A stretch of 64,000 nucleotides of DNA from Bacillota bacterium (GCA_017442535.1 JAFRZL010000010.1:83714-147713); one strand, 5' to 3'; counted from the stretch's first letter, positions 52,191 to 61,896 are shown. Program-made: numbers and translations. Notes: generated by a model from the letters alone, not told the origin.

Positions 52191-52949
52191 TCAGAAGCCG
52201 ATGAGGATCTTGAGGAACAGGAGCGCCAGAACAGCCAGGATGACCGGCTGAACGATTTTGGAACCCCTGGACATGGCAAGCCCGGAGCCCAGATAATTGC
52301 CTGCCATGTTACAGATGGCGCCGGCGATTCCCAGCAGGAAGACGACCTGCCCATTGATCAGGAAAACGGTCAGAGAAGTCAGGTTCGAAGTCAGGTTGAT
52401 GACTTTGGCCTGGGCGTTGGCCGCGTTAACCGACATTTTAGCAAAAACGGTAAAGGCAATGATCAGGAAGGTGCCGGTCCCCGGCCCGTAGAATCCGTCA
52501 TATCCTCCGATAATCAGCGCGGAGAGGATGCAGACCAGGATTGTCTTCCCATTTACAACCGTCTCTCCGCCTCTGTCGCGGAAGAGTCGCCGGTTCAGTA
52601 CAAAGAATGCCGCGATCGGCAATACCGCGAACAGAATGTATTTCATGACATCTTCACTCACACGGAGGGAAAGCTGTGCTCCGAGCGAAGACCCGACGAG
52701 GGCCGCAATAACGGAAGGGATGGCGAGTTTCAGATTGACCAACCCATGCTTCAGGAAACGGATCGTAGAAAGCGAAGTCCCGCAGGCGGAGGAGAGTTTG
52801 TTGGTAGCGATTGCCTGGTGCACCGGCAGTCCCGTGAGCAGATACGCCGGCAGCGAAATCAGGCCCCCGCCTCCGCCGATGGAATCCACCAGGCCCGCGA
52901 GGAATAAGAGTGGACAGACGATCAGAAAAGATACCGGCGACAGATTCAT
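52191..52949 (-). CDS. TSUP (TauE/SafE) family transporter
   Basis: 252 residues from ATG 52949 (Shine-Dalgarno gaggagggg). Eight or so TM helices. The GLVDSIGGGGGLISLPAYL and GGYDGFYGPGTGTFLIIAF half-repeats are diagnostic. Relatives export sulfite, sulfonates or related anions. Single gene; substrate not determinable. Confidence 0.9.
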   Translation of the reverse strand: MNLSPVSFLIVCPLLFLAGLVDSIGGGGGLISLPAYLLTGLPVHQAIATNKLSSACGTSLSTIRFLKHGLVNLKLAIPSVIAALVGSSLGAQLSLRVSEDVMKYILFAVLPIAAFFVLNRRLFRDRGGETVVNGKTILVCILSALIIGGYDGFYGPGTGTFLIIAFTVFAKMSVNAANAQAKVINLTSNLTSLTVFLINGQVVFLLGIAGAICNMAGNYLGSGLAMSRGSKIVQPVILAVLALLFLKILIGF

Positions 52950-53061
52950 ATAACCCCTCCTCCGCATGGAATCATGCTAAAACAATGCCGCGAGATACTT
53001 CACGGCATTGTTATTATAATGGACGATTCGATTTTTATCAAGATTTTAATGACGAATCCTT

Positions 53062-55041
53062 TTATTCATAATACCGCTCATAATCGGGCAGAGCTTTCCA
53101 TTCCGCGGTTGCCTCCAGACGGTTTTTGATTTTCTGGCATACATCCAGGAACCGCTCTCCCTTTGGATCGGTTGAGAAATATGACAGACCGATTCCTTTG
53201 GCGTGGATGGTTTTCACCTTGCCATTCATGCGCACAGTCAGAATCAGCGTCATGGACGGCTCAGACCTTGCATTTCCCGGATCATATGTATTCGGATAGG
53301 AGTTCACATCCAGGGAGGAAATCCATTCATACATCTGGGCTTTGTCAGCGTCCGTCAGCATATAAGTGGTGACGTAAAGGCTCGGATCGGTCGCGTCCCA
53401 GGTCTTGACGAGCTTGCCGGTCTCGCTGTCATAGGAGCTGATGCCGTTAATATTCCAGGTCAGTTCAAAGGAAAAATCTTTCGGCATGGCAGAATCCGGT
53501 CCCACCATCTCATCTTTCGTATAAAACCGCGCCGTCACCAAGACATCTTTTTCCGGCATTATGAAAGAATACCCCCAATAATCGCTGTCATAATGTGTTT
53601 TGCTAATCTCCTGACCATCCACGTAAACATGGATATCCGCATCAAACAGGATTGCTGTCCTTATCTCAACCGCGTCTCCGGCATTTGCCGCGAAGGGTGT
53701 GCTGATAAAATCCAGTGCTGCATCTCCCAGATCATACCTAATTGTGAAATCTCCATAGTTGCTTAAGAGGTACTCATATTTGCCCCTTGCCCACTCAAGG
53801 ATACTACTGTATGGAACGCCACTTTCCGGCAAATAGTATTCTGAGTTGATCTGAACATAGTCTTTGTGAAAAGAAACTATGATTTCATCAGCGCCTTTCA
53901 CTTTTCCGACAGGATTATAAATAATGCGGTATAACCAGTCCTCTTCAGTATCTGCAGGCTCCAGCGTGGATTCAACGAGTCTCAAACCAGCAAAAGTACG
54001 AAGCAATAAAACCTCACTATCTACAAGGAAGGCAGAACCATCCGGCAATTCCATTTTTGCAACAGGGCTTTCTTTTATCTTGTCAAACACGGATTTTTCT
54101 TTTATTGAAAACGGATCGGTCATCAGGCAAACTGCCAGAACGATACAGACAAGAATCGCGGTTACGATAATCCAAAATGCGGGCTTTTTGTAATTCAGAA
54201 TGCCTTTGACCCGTTCTTTCACCCCCACCTCGCCGAAAGCGAGCGGGCAGGCGTTAATTCTCTTCTTCGGGAAACTGCAGTCCAGAAGCGCCTGTGAATA
54301 TGCCGCTACGTCGTCCTTATTCATATCGCGGATAACCTTTTCATCACAGGCCATTTCGATATCTCTGCAAAGCAGGATATAGGCGATCCAGCACAGAGGA
54401 TTGAACCAGTAAACAGCAAGCAGAAGATACCCCAAAGGCTTCCACCAGTGATCATGGCGCTGTAAATGAGCGGTTTCATGACGGATCACAAGGTCAAGCG
54501 TCTCCCCGGTCATCGAAGACGGCACATAGATAGTCGGTCTGAACACGCCCAGAATAAACGGCGCCTTGACTTCATCACATGATTGAATACGCTCACTGAC
54601 AGGCACACTTACGGAAACTGTTTTTTTCAGCTTTATGTAGCTGATGAGTGCATACGCCAGCATGAGAACCATGCCGGAGATCCACACGATCGCCGCAACA
54701 GAGATGATGACCTGAAGCGGATTTACGCTGTCCGCAGGAGAGGGTGTAAACGACTCTGCGATCACTGGGTTAATGAACTCATTGACAGCAGTGATTCCTG
54801 AATTGATGGCAGGCTCCTGCTGTACAGCAATATCAGCCGGGATCGTTTCATTGCTTGGGATCAAACTGAAAATACTCCCAAACGAAAACGGGCAGACGAG
54901 CCGGATGGCGACCAGCCCCCACAAAAGGCAGGGGATCCATTTCGGTGCTTTTTTCAGGAGCAGCCTTGTCAGGACAACCGCCAGGATCATCCAGCCTGCG
55001 ATAATGCTCATATTCACTATTTTGAGAAAAATCGCGCTCAT
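53062..55041 (-). CDS. BlaR1/MecR1-type M56 metallopeptidase sensor with novel C-terminal domains
   Basis: 659 residues from ATG 55041 (Shine-Dalgarno aaaggagag). TM helices lie at ~8-28, ~38-55, ~110-135 and ~295. The cytoplasmic zinc peptidase has HETAH (188-192) and a downstream EMACDEKVI. There is no penicillin-binding sensor domain; instead the outside part has a middle region and a C-terminal domain (~525-659) homologous to the separate protein at 40897. The sensor would detect an unknown signal and cleave the repressor encoded just upstream (2-bp gap). Confidence 0.88.
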   Translation of the reverse strand: MSAIFLKIVNMSIIAGWMILAVVLTRLLLKKAPKWIPCLLWGLVAIRLVCPFSFGSIFSLIPSNETIPADIAVQQEPAINSGITAVNEFINPVIAESFTPSPADSVNPLQVIISVAAIVWISGMVLMLAYALISYIKLKKTVSVSVPVSERIQSCDEVKAPFILGVFRPTIYVPSSMTGETLDLVIRHETAHLQRHDHWWKPLGYLLLAVYWFNPLCWIAYILLCRDIEMACDEKVIRDMNKDDVAAYSQALLDCSFPKKRINACPLAFGEVGVKERVKGILNYKKPAFWIIVTAILVCIVLAVCLMTDPFSIKEKSVFDKIKESPVAKMELPDGSAFLVDSEVLLLRTFAGLRLVESTLEPADTEEDWLYRIIYNPVGKVKGADEIIVSFHKDYVQINSEYYLPESGVPYSSILEWARGKYEYLLSNYGDFTIRYDLGDAALDFISTPFAANAGDAVEIRTAILFDADIHVYVDGQEISKTHYDSDYWGYSFIMPEKDVLVTARFYTKDEMVGPDSAMPKDFSFELTWNINGISSYDSETGKLVKTWDATDPSLYVTTYMLTDADKAQMYEWISSLDVNSYPNTYDPGNARSEPSMTLILTVRMNGKVKTIHAKGIGLSYFSTDPKGERFLDVCQKIKNRLEATAEWKALPDYERYYE

Positions 55042-55043
55042 GA

Positions 55044-55409
55044 TCAACTCTCCTTTCTGAAAGCATCGATCATCTTCTGAATCTCATCGGCATCCTCGGC
55101 CGATATGTTTTTCTTGGAGATAAATGCCGCGATAAACGCCGGCAGAGATCCCTGATAGGAATCTTCAATGATCTGCTCGCTCTTGGCGGAGTAGAATTCC
55201 TCACGGGGAACCAGAGACGTAACGATGCCGTTCTTGTTCTGGAGCAAGCCCTTTTCGCAGAGTTTCCGCAGAACGGTATAGGTCGTCGGTCTCTTCCAAC
55301 TCAGTTCTTTTTCGCATATTTTAGCCAGTTCGCCTGAAGCAATGGGTTCATGCGCCCATACAATGTCGGCAAAACGTTCCTGTATAGCTCCAAGCTCAAA
55401 GTCTTTCAA
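55044..55409 (-). CDS. BlaI/MecI-type repressor
   Basis: 121 residues, TTG start preceded by aaagggggg. Winged-helix: ERFADIVWAHEPIASGELAKIC and WKRPTTYTVLRKLCEKGLL. The C-terminal helices contain the usual cleavage region (NGIVTSLVPREEFYSAKS). Operon with the BlaR1-type peptidase. Two operator dyads overlap its promoter, so it likely represses itself. Confidence 0.9.
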   Translation of the reverse strand: MKDFELGAIQERFADIVWAHEPIASGELAKICEKELSWKRPTTYTVLRKLCEKGLLQNKNGIVTSLVPREEFYSAKSEQIIEDSYQGSLPAFIAAFISKKNISAEDADEIQKMIDAFRKES

Positions 55410-55430
55410 CGAGAAGCCCCCCTTTCAGCC

Positions 55431-55448
55431 TGTTTATTCGGATAAACA
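55431..55448. promoter_or_regulatory. Operator dyad 1 for the BlaI-type repressor
   Basis: tgtttattcggataaaca is an inverted repeat (TGTTTAT / ATAAACA) lying between the promoter and the start codon. Confidence 0.75.
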
Positions 55449-55456
55449 CCATCTTT

Positions 55457-55485
55457 AGTTTACTCGAATAAACAGGGCTTGTCAA
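55457..55485 (-). promoter_or_regulatory. Promoter of the blaI/blaR1-type operon
   Basis: On the minus strand TTGACA (55485-55480), 17-nt spacer, TAAACT (55462-55457). Dyad 2 covers its -10 and part of the spacer. Confidence 0.7.
55458..55473. promoter_or_regulatory. Operator dyad 2 for the BlaI-type repressor
   Basis: gtttactcgaataaac repeats the half-sites of dyad 1 (GTTTA / TAAAC), 26 bp away centre to centre. Two adjacent dyads are normal for BlaI/MecI control. Confidence 0.75.
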
Positions 55486-55518
55486 GGGGGTAAAAGGAAG
55501 AATTTTAGTATTTTTAGA

Positions 55519-55573
55519 AAAAACTCCCTCCATCGGACAGGCATGTCGGGATAGCATATCGTCCGATGGAGGG
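55519..55573 (-). terminator. Terminator of the Mrr-like gene
   Basis: On the minus strand ccctccatcggac pairs perfectly (13 bp) with gtccgatggaggg around a 22-nt loop, then AGTTTTTT. Confidence 0.85.
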
Positions 55574-55687
55574 GATGCGGGTTTTGTTTAAGGGATATTA
55601 ACGGGTGACAGAGCACCTGCTTTTCACAATCAATTATGGCTGAATATGAAAAGGCAGGAGTTATTCCCTAACGGTGCCCATACGGTA

Positions 55688-56437
55688 TTATTGAAGCTTA
55701 AGCAGCTCCTTTGCTTCTTTTATGTCTATTCTAGCTTTATGTCCATGCTTTTCTAGCAGATATAACAGCTCTGCGCCATTTAGCAGTGTGATAGGCTTGT
55801 CTTTAGCAAAGGAATATGCATCATTACCGTAGTTTGATGTAGTAACCAGAATTCCCTTTGTCGCTCCTTCGTTGAGTAATGTTCCATACAAATCTCGAAC
55901 AGCAGAAACTCCGACAACATTAGTATACCTTTTTGCTTGTATTACAATTTTGCCGCCACGAATAGGATCGGGATCAAAAGCAACGGCATCAACCCCGCCA
56001 TCTCGGCTGGCTTGAGTTATTTTGACTTCTCCACCATATTCACGGAATTCTTCCTCAAATAATTCCCGGATTAAATTCTCAAAATCCATCCAATCCATAG
56101 ACGCCAAGTTGATACTACTGTCTAAGCTATCTGTAACGTGGTATCCTTCGATAAAGCGAGCATCGTCTCTGGACATTTTAATAATTGGTGCGATCGGAGT
56201 AACGTTTGCGATAGAAGCAGCGGAAACACCCTTTGAACTTTTGAACCATATTTTCGGGTCAATTGCGCTCAAATTCAAACCACGGAAATGGTCTTCTGAT
56301 ACGTTGATGGATAAAATATATGGTTCAATTGGCTGTCCAGTAGCTTTATCTATCGTGCTGATTTTACCGTTTATGACACAGGAAGCCACGTTGTGGTAGG
56401 AGTCATTGATTGAATAGACACACTTCAAAATTCGCAA
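55688..56437 (-). CDS. Mrr-type restriction endonuclease-like protein, 5' end uncertain
   Basis: 249 residues from TTG 56437. The C-terminal half is an Mrr_cat nuclease: MDFENLIRELFEEEF, then SRDGGVDAVAFDPDP and IVIQAKRYTN (the D...QxK core), SAVRDLYGTL and ILVTTSNYG. Such enzymes cut modified or foreign DNA. The N-terminal half is not recognised. The frame stays open to 56507 with coding-like residues but no ATG or GTG and no Shine-Dalgarno, so the gene may be truncated at its 5' end. It is AT-richer than its neighbours, suggesting transfer. Confidence 0.75.
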   Translation of the reverse strand: MRILKCVYSINDSYHNVASCVINGKISTIDKATGQPIEPYILSINVSEDHFRGLNLSAIDPKIWFKSSKGVSAASIANVTPIAPIIKMSRDDARFIEGYHVTDSLDSSINLASMDWMDFENLIRELFEEEFREYGGEVKITQASRDGGVDAVAFDPDPIRGGKIVIQAKRYTNVVGVSAVRDLYGTLLNEGATKGILVTTSNYGNDAYSFAKDKPITLLNGAELLYLLEKHGHKARIDIKEAKELLKLQ

Positions 56438-56550
56438 TACGATCTGATATAGCGTTTTTGTTTTACTGTCAAGAAAAAAGCAGGTAATCCGAAGATCTAC
56501 TGCTTTTTAAGAGTGACAGGGTACATGGGATACTCTATCTATAAGTTATT

Positions 56551-58095
56551 CTATTCGTATTCCACCGTCGCAGGCGGTTTACCCGTGCAGTCGTAGAAGA
56601 CGCGGTTGACGTGGGGGACTTCATTGACGATGCGGTTGGTGACACGGCTGAGAAGCTCCCAGGGGATCTCGGCTGCTTCTGCGGTCATGAAGTCTTGGGT
56701 GGTAACAGCTCGCAGGGCAATCGCGTAGTCGTAGGTGCGCTCGTCACCCATGACGCCGACGGAGCGCATATTGGTGAGCGCGGCAAAATACTGATTGATC
56801 TGGCTGCCCAAGCCGGCTGCCAGGAGCTCTTCACGCCAGATCGCGTCGGCTTCCTGCACCAGTTGGACCTTTTCGGGCGTGATGCGGCCGATGATGCGGA
56901 TGCCGAGGCCGGGGCCCGGGAAGGGCTGTCGGTAGATCAGGCTTTCAGGCAGGCCAAGCTGCAGACCGACCTGGCGGACTTCATCCTTGAACAGGTAGCG
57001 GAGGGGTTCGATCAAGCCTTTAAAGCGGGTGTGCTTGGGTAGGCCGCCCACGTTGTGGTGGGATTTGATGGTCGCGGATTCGCCGCCCAGGCCGCTCTCC
57101 ACGACATCGGGATAAATAGTGCCCTGCGCCAGAAAATCCGGATGATCCAGGCCGGCGGCCGTCTCTTCGAAGACGCGGACGAACTGTTTACCGATGATCT
57201 TGCGCTTATGCTCGGGCTCCGTGGCAAAACGGAGCTTGCGGTAGAAGCGCGCGGAGGCATCCACGCGGATGAAATTCAAGTCAAAGTTCCCCTTTGGGCC
57301 GAAAACAGCTTCGACTTCATCGGCCTCATTTTTGCGCAGCAGGCCGTGATCCACAAAGATGCAGGTCAACTGGCTGCCGATCGCTCGAGAGAGGAGCGCG
57401 GCGACAACCGATGAATCGACGCCGCCGGAGAGGCCGAGGACGACCTGCTTATCCCCGACGGTTTCACGGAGCTGCCGGATGGACTGCTCGACAAAGTCCG
57501 ACATTTTCCAGTCACCGGCGCATCCGCAGACATGATAGACAAAATTCGAGAGCATTTTGGTGCCCTCCTGCGTATGCAGGACCTCGGGGTGGAACTGTAC
57601 ACCGTATAATTTGCGTGAAGAGTCCTCCACGGCAGCATAGGGGCAGTGATCGCTGTGAGCAATGGCCCGGAATCCCGGCGCCATCTCGGCAATATAATCA
57701 TTATGGCTCATCCAGCAGATGGTCTGGGCCCGGATGCCTTCGAACAGGGGAGAGGTATTATCGACCGAGACCTCGATTTTGCCATATTCCCGAACGGGGG
57801 CGTGGTCCACGCGGCCGCCCAGCAAGTGGCTCATAAGCTGGGCTCCGTAACAGATGCCCAGGATCGGGATGCCGGCCTTGAAAATCTCCGCTGTATAGGT
57901 CGCGGAGGCCGGATCGTAAACGCTGTTGGGGCCTCCCGTAAAGATAATGCCCTTGGGATGCATCGCGAGGACCTCATCCAGGTCCTTCTTATAGGAATAT
58001 ATTTCGCAATAGACACCACATTCGCGGACTCTGCGCGCAATCAGCTGATTGTACTGCCCGCCGAAATCGATCACCAGAATCTTCTCGTTCTCCAT
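56551..58095 (-). CDS. guaA: GMP synthase (glutamine-hydrolysing)
   Basis: 514 residues from ATG 58095 (Shine-Dalgarno aaaggaaggg); the extra upstream residues in the longer frame are not real. Class I glutamine amidotransferase with nucleophile Cys82 in GICYGAQLM, then the ATP-pyrophosphatase loop [12 protein letters not shown] and the C-terminal dimer domain ending [17 protein letters not shown] (family typically ends IEWE). It makes GMP from XMP. Confidence 0.97.
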   Translation of the reverse strand: MENEKILVIDFGGQYNQLIARRVRECGVYCEIYSYKKDLDEVLAMHPKGIIFTGGPNSVYDPASATYTAEIFKAGIPILGICYGAQLMSHLLGGRVDHAPVREYGKIEVSVDNTSPLFEGIRAQTICWMSHNDYIAEMAPGFRAIAHSDHCPYAAVEDSSRKLYGVQFHPEVLHTQEGTKMLSNFVYHVCGCAGDWKMSDFVEQSIRQLRETVGDKQVVLGLSGGVDSSVVAALLSRAIGSQLTCIFVDHGLLRKNEADEVEAVFGPKGNFDLNFIRVDASARFYRKLRFATEPEHKRKIIGKQFVRVFEETAAGLDHPDFLAQGTIYPDVVESGLGGESATIKSHHNVGGLPKHTRFKGLIEPLRYLFKDEVRQVGLQLGLPESLIYRQPFPGPGLGIRIIGRITPEKVQLVQEADAIWREELLAAGLGSQINQYFAALTNMRSVGVMGDERTYDYAIALRAVTTQDFMTAEAAEIPWELLSRVTNRIVNEVPHVNRVFYDCTGKPPATVEYE

Positions 58096-58248
58096 GGTAT
58101 CCCTTCCTTTCTGTAAAAGGAGCGAACGGCTCCCGACAGAAAGGATTATAATACAAGCTTTTTTCTGTGACAAGGAAAAAATGAAGTGAACAAATGATTT
58201 CGGCAAGAATCACAGGAAGCCGTGTCAAAAGTGATTTGCAAATAGTGA

Positions 58249-59175
58249 TTATTGATTATGACCATGGAATACGGCGGCTCCGGAGAGCTCCGCGATGAGG
58301 TGACCGGCCGCATCCGAGGGAGGCACCGCTGCCGAACCGGACAGGCGGCAGCCCTGCCGGATCCAGGCTTCGATTTCTTCCGGGGAAAGAGCCTTCCATT
58401 CGGAGGCCCGGCAGATCTCCGCAGGCAGAGTGACCTTCACCTCGTCCAGTCCGTCAAATAGATCCTCGGGGTAAAAGATGCGGGGAAAATCGCCAGCGCG
58501 CAGACGCTTCGCAAAATCTTCAGATGAAAGGAGAGGCTTTTCTTCATATACTATGCCCCCGTTCCGGTCATTGATCCTGGATTTGTTATGTGTGTCCGAT
58601 CCTGCGATAATGGGCAGGCGAAATTTGGCAGCATAGCAGAGTGCGGCAAAATTATCCTCGGGGGTATTGGCGGTATTGATGCCCTCGATGCCTTCGACTC
58701 CCTCCGGGAAGAGATGGATGCCGGTGATATAGCTGCGATTCCGGAACGGATGTGCCTGAATAACGGCGCCGCCGGCCGCGTGCACCCTTTCCGTCATCTG
58801 CTCCCGCGTCCAGCCGGGGATATCCGGGTAGGCCAGGAGGAAATCCTTACCCACACCATAGATCAGGTACTCGTCTCCTTCGAAATTTTCTTCTATCCCG
58901 AAGAACACCTTGAAGCCGATCGCGTCCCCGGCTCTTTTGGCCTCCTCATATCCGCGCATGTAGGCGGAGACATACTCCGGCCAGGGGAGGGTGCGGTCGG
59001 GACGGGTATTCCCGTGATAAAAATGATCCGTTATAAAAATACCGTCGTATCCGAGCTTCTGAAAGACAGCCGGGTATTCGCTGCCCGGCGTCGCGCCGCA
59101 TTTACTGGACTCAAAGGTATGAAGATGTGTTTCATAAGCAAACATGGTCTGTACATCCCACTTTTCTATTCTCAT
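58249..59175 (-). CDS. PHP-domain phosphoesterase-like protein
   Basis: 308 residues. Metal-site motifs of the PHP fold: ETHLHTFESS, FITDHFYHGN, FFGIEENFEG, VIQAHPFRN and AGSDTHNKSR. Relatives are histidinol phosphatases and RNA or nucleotide phosphoesterases; the substrate is unknown. ATG 59175 has no Shine-Dalgarno; ATG 59145 (MFAYETHLH) is an alternative start just before the first motif. Confidence 0.85.
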   Translation of the reverse strand: MRIEKWDVQTMFAYETHLHTFESSKCGATPGSEYPAVFQKLGYDGIFITDHFYHGNTRPDRTLPWPEYVSAYMRGYEEAKRAGDAIGFKVFFGIEENFEGDEYLIYGVGKDFLLAYPDIPGWTREQMTERVHAAGGAVIQAHPFRNRSYITGIHLFPEGVEGIEGINTANTPEDNFAALCYAAKFRLPIIAGSDTHNKSRINDRNGGIVYEEKPLLSSEDFAKRLRAGDFPRIFYPEDLFDGLDEVKVTLPAEICRASEWKALSPEEIEAWIRQGCRLSGSAAVPPSDAAGHLIAELSGAAVFHGHNQ

Positions 59176-59232
59176 TGGTTAACCGGCCGTATCAGGGTGC
59201 ACACACGCCCGGAGAATGCCGGTACCCTGTTT

Positions 59233-59261
59233 ATTATACCAAATGGCCGCTGTTTATTCAA
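59233..59261 (-). promoter_or_regulatory. Promoter of the PHP-domain gene
   Basis: On the minus strand TTGAAT (59261-59256), 17-nt spacer, TATAAT (59238-59233). Confidence 0.7.
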
Positions 59262-59280
59262 GCAGGAGGGCAAAGTCGAA

Positions 59281-59309
59281 TTGACAGCCGGGGGAAGTCA
59301 TGCTATGAT
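59281..59309 (+). promoter_or_regulatory. Promoter of the D-lyxose isomerase gene
   Basis: TTGACA, 17-nt spacer, TATGAT (59304-59309), 36 bp before the start. Confidence 0.75.
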
Positions 59310-59345
59310 GAAGGCACTGGATGGAGGATGAAGGGAGGTTCCCGT

Positions 59346-60038
59346 ATGAAACGCTCGGAGATTAACCGTGCCCTGCGCGAAATGGAGGAAATGTGCCGCC
59401 GCTACAACTGCTATCTGCCGCCCTTCTGCGGATTTACACCGGAAGAATGGCAGCGGAAGGGGCATGAATACGACGAAGTCAGGGACTGTATGCTCGGCTG
59501 GGATATTACGGACTACGGAATGGGTGATTTTGAGCGACTGGGCTTCTCGCTGGTCACGATCCGCAACGGCAACCGGTCGATGCCGGACCGCTACCCCAAG
59601 GTTTATGCGGAGAAACTGCTGTTTCTGAAAGAAGGCCAGTATGCGCCGAACCATTTTCACTGGTTCAAGACGGAAGATATCATCAACCGCGGCGGCGGAA
59701 ATGTGCTGATTCGGGTCTGCCTGGCGCGGCCGGATGAGGAGCCTGATTTGGAATCCGAGGTAACGGTACACCTGGACGGGCGGGCCGTTACCGTGCCTGC
59801 GGGGACGCAGATACGTCTGAGGCCCGGGGAGAGCATTTATGTGCAGCAGCGGCTGTACCATGATTTTACTGTGGAACCGGGAACGGGCAACGTCCTGCTG
59901 GGAGAGGTCAGCCAGTGCAATGATGACCGGACGGACAACCGATTCTATCCTCCGATGGGCAGGTTCCCGGCCATCGAAGAGGATGAGCCGCCCTACCGGC
60001 TGCTCTGCAACGAATACCCACAGGCAGCGGACCAGTGA
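59346..60038 (+). CDS. D-lyxose ketol-isomerase
   Basis: 230 residues from ATG 59346 (Shine-Dalgarno gggagg); the longer frame to 59127 crosses the promoter. A cupin enzyme interconverting D-lyxose and D-xylulose (also D-mannose and fructose). PFCGFTPEEW, the metal ligands in NHFHWFKTEDIINRGGG, YHDFTVEPG and LGEVSQCNDDRTDNRF fit the family (B. subtilis YdaE type). Confidence 0.9.
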   Translation: MKRSEINRALREMEEMCRRYNCYLPPFCGFTPEEWQRKGHEYDEVRDCMLGWDITDYGMGDFERLGFSLVTIRNGNRSMPDRYPKVYAEKLLFLKEGQYAPNHFHWFKTEDIINRGGGNVLIRVCLARPDEEPDLESEVTVHLDGRAVTVPAGTQIRLRPGESIYVQQRLYHDFTVEPGTGNVLLGEVSQCNDDRTDNRFYPPMGRFPAIEEDEPPYRLLCNEYPQAADQ

Positions 60039-60068
60039 GAAGGGCACAAAAAAATTTCAAATTCTCTG

Positions 60069-60097
60069 TTGACAGACGGAATACTTTGTGATAGAAT
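60069..60097 (+). promoter_or_regulatory. Promoter of the trpB2 T-box transcript
   Basis: TTGACA (60069-60074), 17-nt spacer, TAGAAT (60092-60097). Confidence 0.8.
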
Positions 60098-60104
60098 CGC
60101 TTTA

Positions 60105-60375
60105 AACCGTTGAGGAAGAGTGAGTAGACGCTTTCCCTTGTCGATACAGAGAGCCGCGGGTGGTGAGATCGCAGCAGACAATATGGCGCCGAATGGACTT
60201 CCGAGGGCAATCAGAAATCGCTGCAGCGAGTGTATGTGCGACGGAGCAAGGGTCTCCGTGATCAAAAGCCGGCATATGTTAGTATGCACTAAGAGGACGA
60301 TATTCGTCAAGCCGGGTGGCACCGCAGGATTATAGCATCCTGTCCCAGCAGATAACTGGGACAGGATTTTTTGTT
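60105..60375 (+). ncRNA. T-box leader of trpB2 (tryptophan) with terminator
   Basis: Fills the 400-bp gap 60039-60438. T-box core gggtggcaccgc at 60314-60325, likely Trp specifier TGG at 60192-60194 (ccgaaTGGacttcc), and a complete terminator: cctgtcccag / ctgggacagg (60339-60365), followed by T6. Uncharged tRNA-Trp should favour the antiterminator and switch trpB2 on. Confidence 0.92.
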
Positions 60376-60438
60376 CCCTGAATCCCAGGCAAAATCAGGC
60401 GAGCCGCGCGCCGCCAATTACAGAAAGGGGATACCACC

Positions 60439-61812
60439 ATGTCCAACCAAGAAATTCCGTACAAGATTTATCTGACCGAGTCCGAGATGCCCACGACCTG
60501 GTATAATGTCAGGGCCGATATGAAGAACAAACCGGCCCCGCTGCTGAATCCGGGAACGCTCCAGCCAATGACGGCCGAAGAGCTCAGCGGTGTTTTCTGC
60601 GACGAGCTGGTCAAGCAGGAGCTCGATAACGAGACCAGGCATTACCCGATTCCGCAGGAGATCCTGGACTTCTACAAAATGTACCGTCCGTCGCCTCTGG
60701 TCCGCGCCTATTGCCTGGAGAAGAAGCTCGGTACGCCTGCCAAGATCTATTATAAGTTCGAAGGCAATAACACGAGCGGCAGCCACAAGCTGAATTCCGC
60801 GATCGCGCAGGCCTATTATGCCAAGAAGCAGGGCCTCAAGGGCGTTACCACCGAGACCGGCGCAGGCCAGTGGGGCACTGCGCTCTCCATGGCCTGCTCC
60901 TATTTCGAGCTGGACTGTAAGGTCTTTATGGTAAAGGTCTCTTACGAGCAGAAGCCTTTCCGCCGCGAAGTCATGCGGACTTACGGTGCGTCCGTGACGC
61001 CTTCTCCTTCGATGGAGACCGAGGTTGGCCGCCGTATTCTGGCAGCGCATCCCGGCACCACCGGTTCGCTCGGCTGCGCGATCTCCGAGGCAGTCGAGGT
61101 TGCGGTTTCCAATCCCGGCTACCGTTATGTGTTGGGTAGCGTGCTGAATCAGGTGCTGTTGCATCAGTCCGTGATCGGCCTGGAGACCAAGGCCGCGCTT
61201 GACAAATACGGCATTAAGCCTGATATGATCATCGGCTGCGCCGGCGGCGGCTCCAATCTGGGCGGCCTGATCGCACCTTTCATGGGAGAAAAGCTCCGCG
61301 GAGAGGCTGATTATCAGATCATCGCGGTGGAGCCTGCTTCCTGCCCCAGCTTCACGCGCGGCAAATACGCCTATGATTTCTGCGATACGGGCATGGTTTG
61401 CCCGCTGGCCAAGATGTATACGCTGGGCAGCGACTTTATCCCTGCGCCCAACCACGCGGGCGGCCTGCGCTACCACGGCATGAGCTCCATCCTGTCCCAG
61501 CTCTATGATGATGGCTATATGGAGGCCAGGTCCGTCACACAGACAAAGGTCTTTGAGGCTGCGGAACAGTTTGCACGGGTTGAAGGTATTCTTCCCGCAC
61601 CTGAGAGCGCACACGCGATCCGTGTCGCCATCGATGAGGCCATGAAGTGCAAGGAAACCGGTGAGGAAAAGACTATTGTCTTTGGACTGACCGGTACCGG
61701 ATACTTTGACATGGTCGCCTATGAGAAGTTCCATGACGGCCTGATGACGGATTATATCCCGACCGACGAGGAGCTCGCCGTCTATGCAGCCAAGCTTCCC
61801 AAAGTAGAATAA
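60439..61812 (+). CDS. trpB: Tryptophan synthase beta chain, TrpB2 type
   Basis: 457 residues, ~50 longer than classical TrpB. PLP Lys117 in NNTSGSHKLNSA, ETGAGQWGTALS and CAGGGSNLGGL (phosphate loop). The long N-terminal extension and GSLGCAISEAVE place it in the TrpB2/TrpB-like group, which makes Trp from indole and serine largely without TrpA. No trpA or other trp gene is here. With its Trp T-box it probably salvages indole when Trp is short. Confidence 0.93.
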   Translation: MSNQEIPYKIYLTESEMPTTWYNVRADMKNKPAPLLNPGTLQPMTAEELSGVFCDELVKQELDNETRHYPIPQEILDFYKMYRPSPLVRAYCLEKKLGTPAKIYYKFEGNNTSGSHKLNSAIAQAYYAKKQGLKGVTTETGAGQWGTALSMACSYFELDCKVFMVKVSYEQKPFRREVMRTYGASVTPSPSMETEVGRRILAAHPGTTGSLGCAISEAVEVAVSNPGYRYVLGSVLNQVLLHQSVIGLETKAALDKYGIKPDMIIGCAGGGSNLGGLIAPFMGEKLRGEADYQIIAVEPASCPSFTRGKYAYDFCDTGMVCPLAKMYTLGSDFIPAPNHAGGLRYHGMSSILSQLYDDGYMEARSVTQTKVFEAAEQFARVEGILPAPESAHAIRVAIDEAMKCKETGEEKTIVFGLTGTGYFDMVAYEKFHDGLMTDYIPTDEELAVYAAKLPKVE

Positions 61813-61828
61813 TACATAATGGATACGG

Positions 61829-61863
61829 AAGACCGGCCTCTTTTCAGGGGCCGGTCTTGTTTA
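61829..61863 (+). terminator. Rho-independent terminator of trpB2
   Basis: aagaccggcc and ggccggtctt pair around tcttttcagg and are followed by GTTTAT. Confidence 0.8.
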
Positions 61864-61867
61864 TGTA

Positions 61868-61896
61868 TTGATTTTTACGCCTGGGTCTGGTATAAT
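61868..61896 (+). promoter_or_regulatory. Promoter of the BcrA-type ABC transporter operon
   Basis: TTGATT, 17-nt spacer, TATAAT (61891-61896). Confidence 0.75.
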
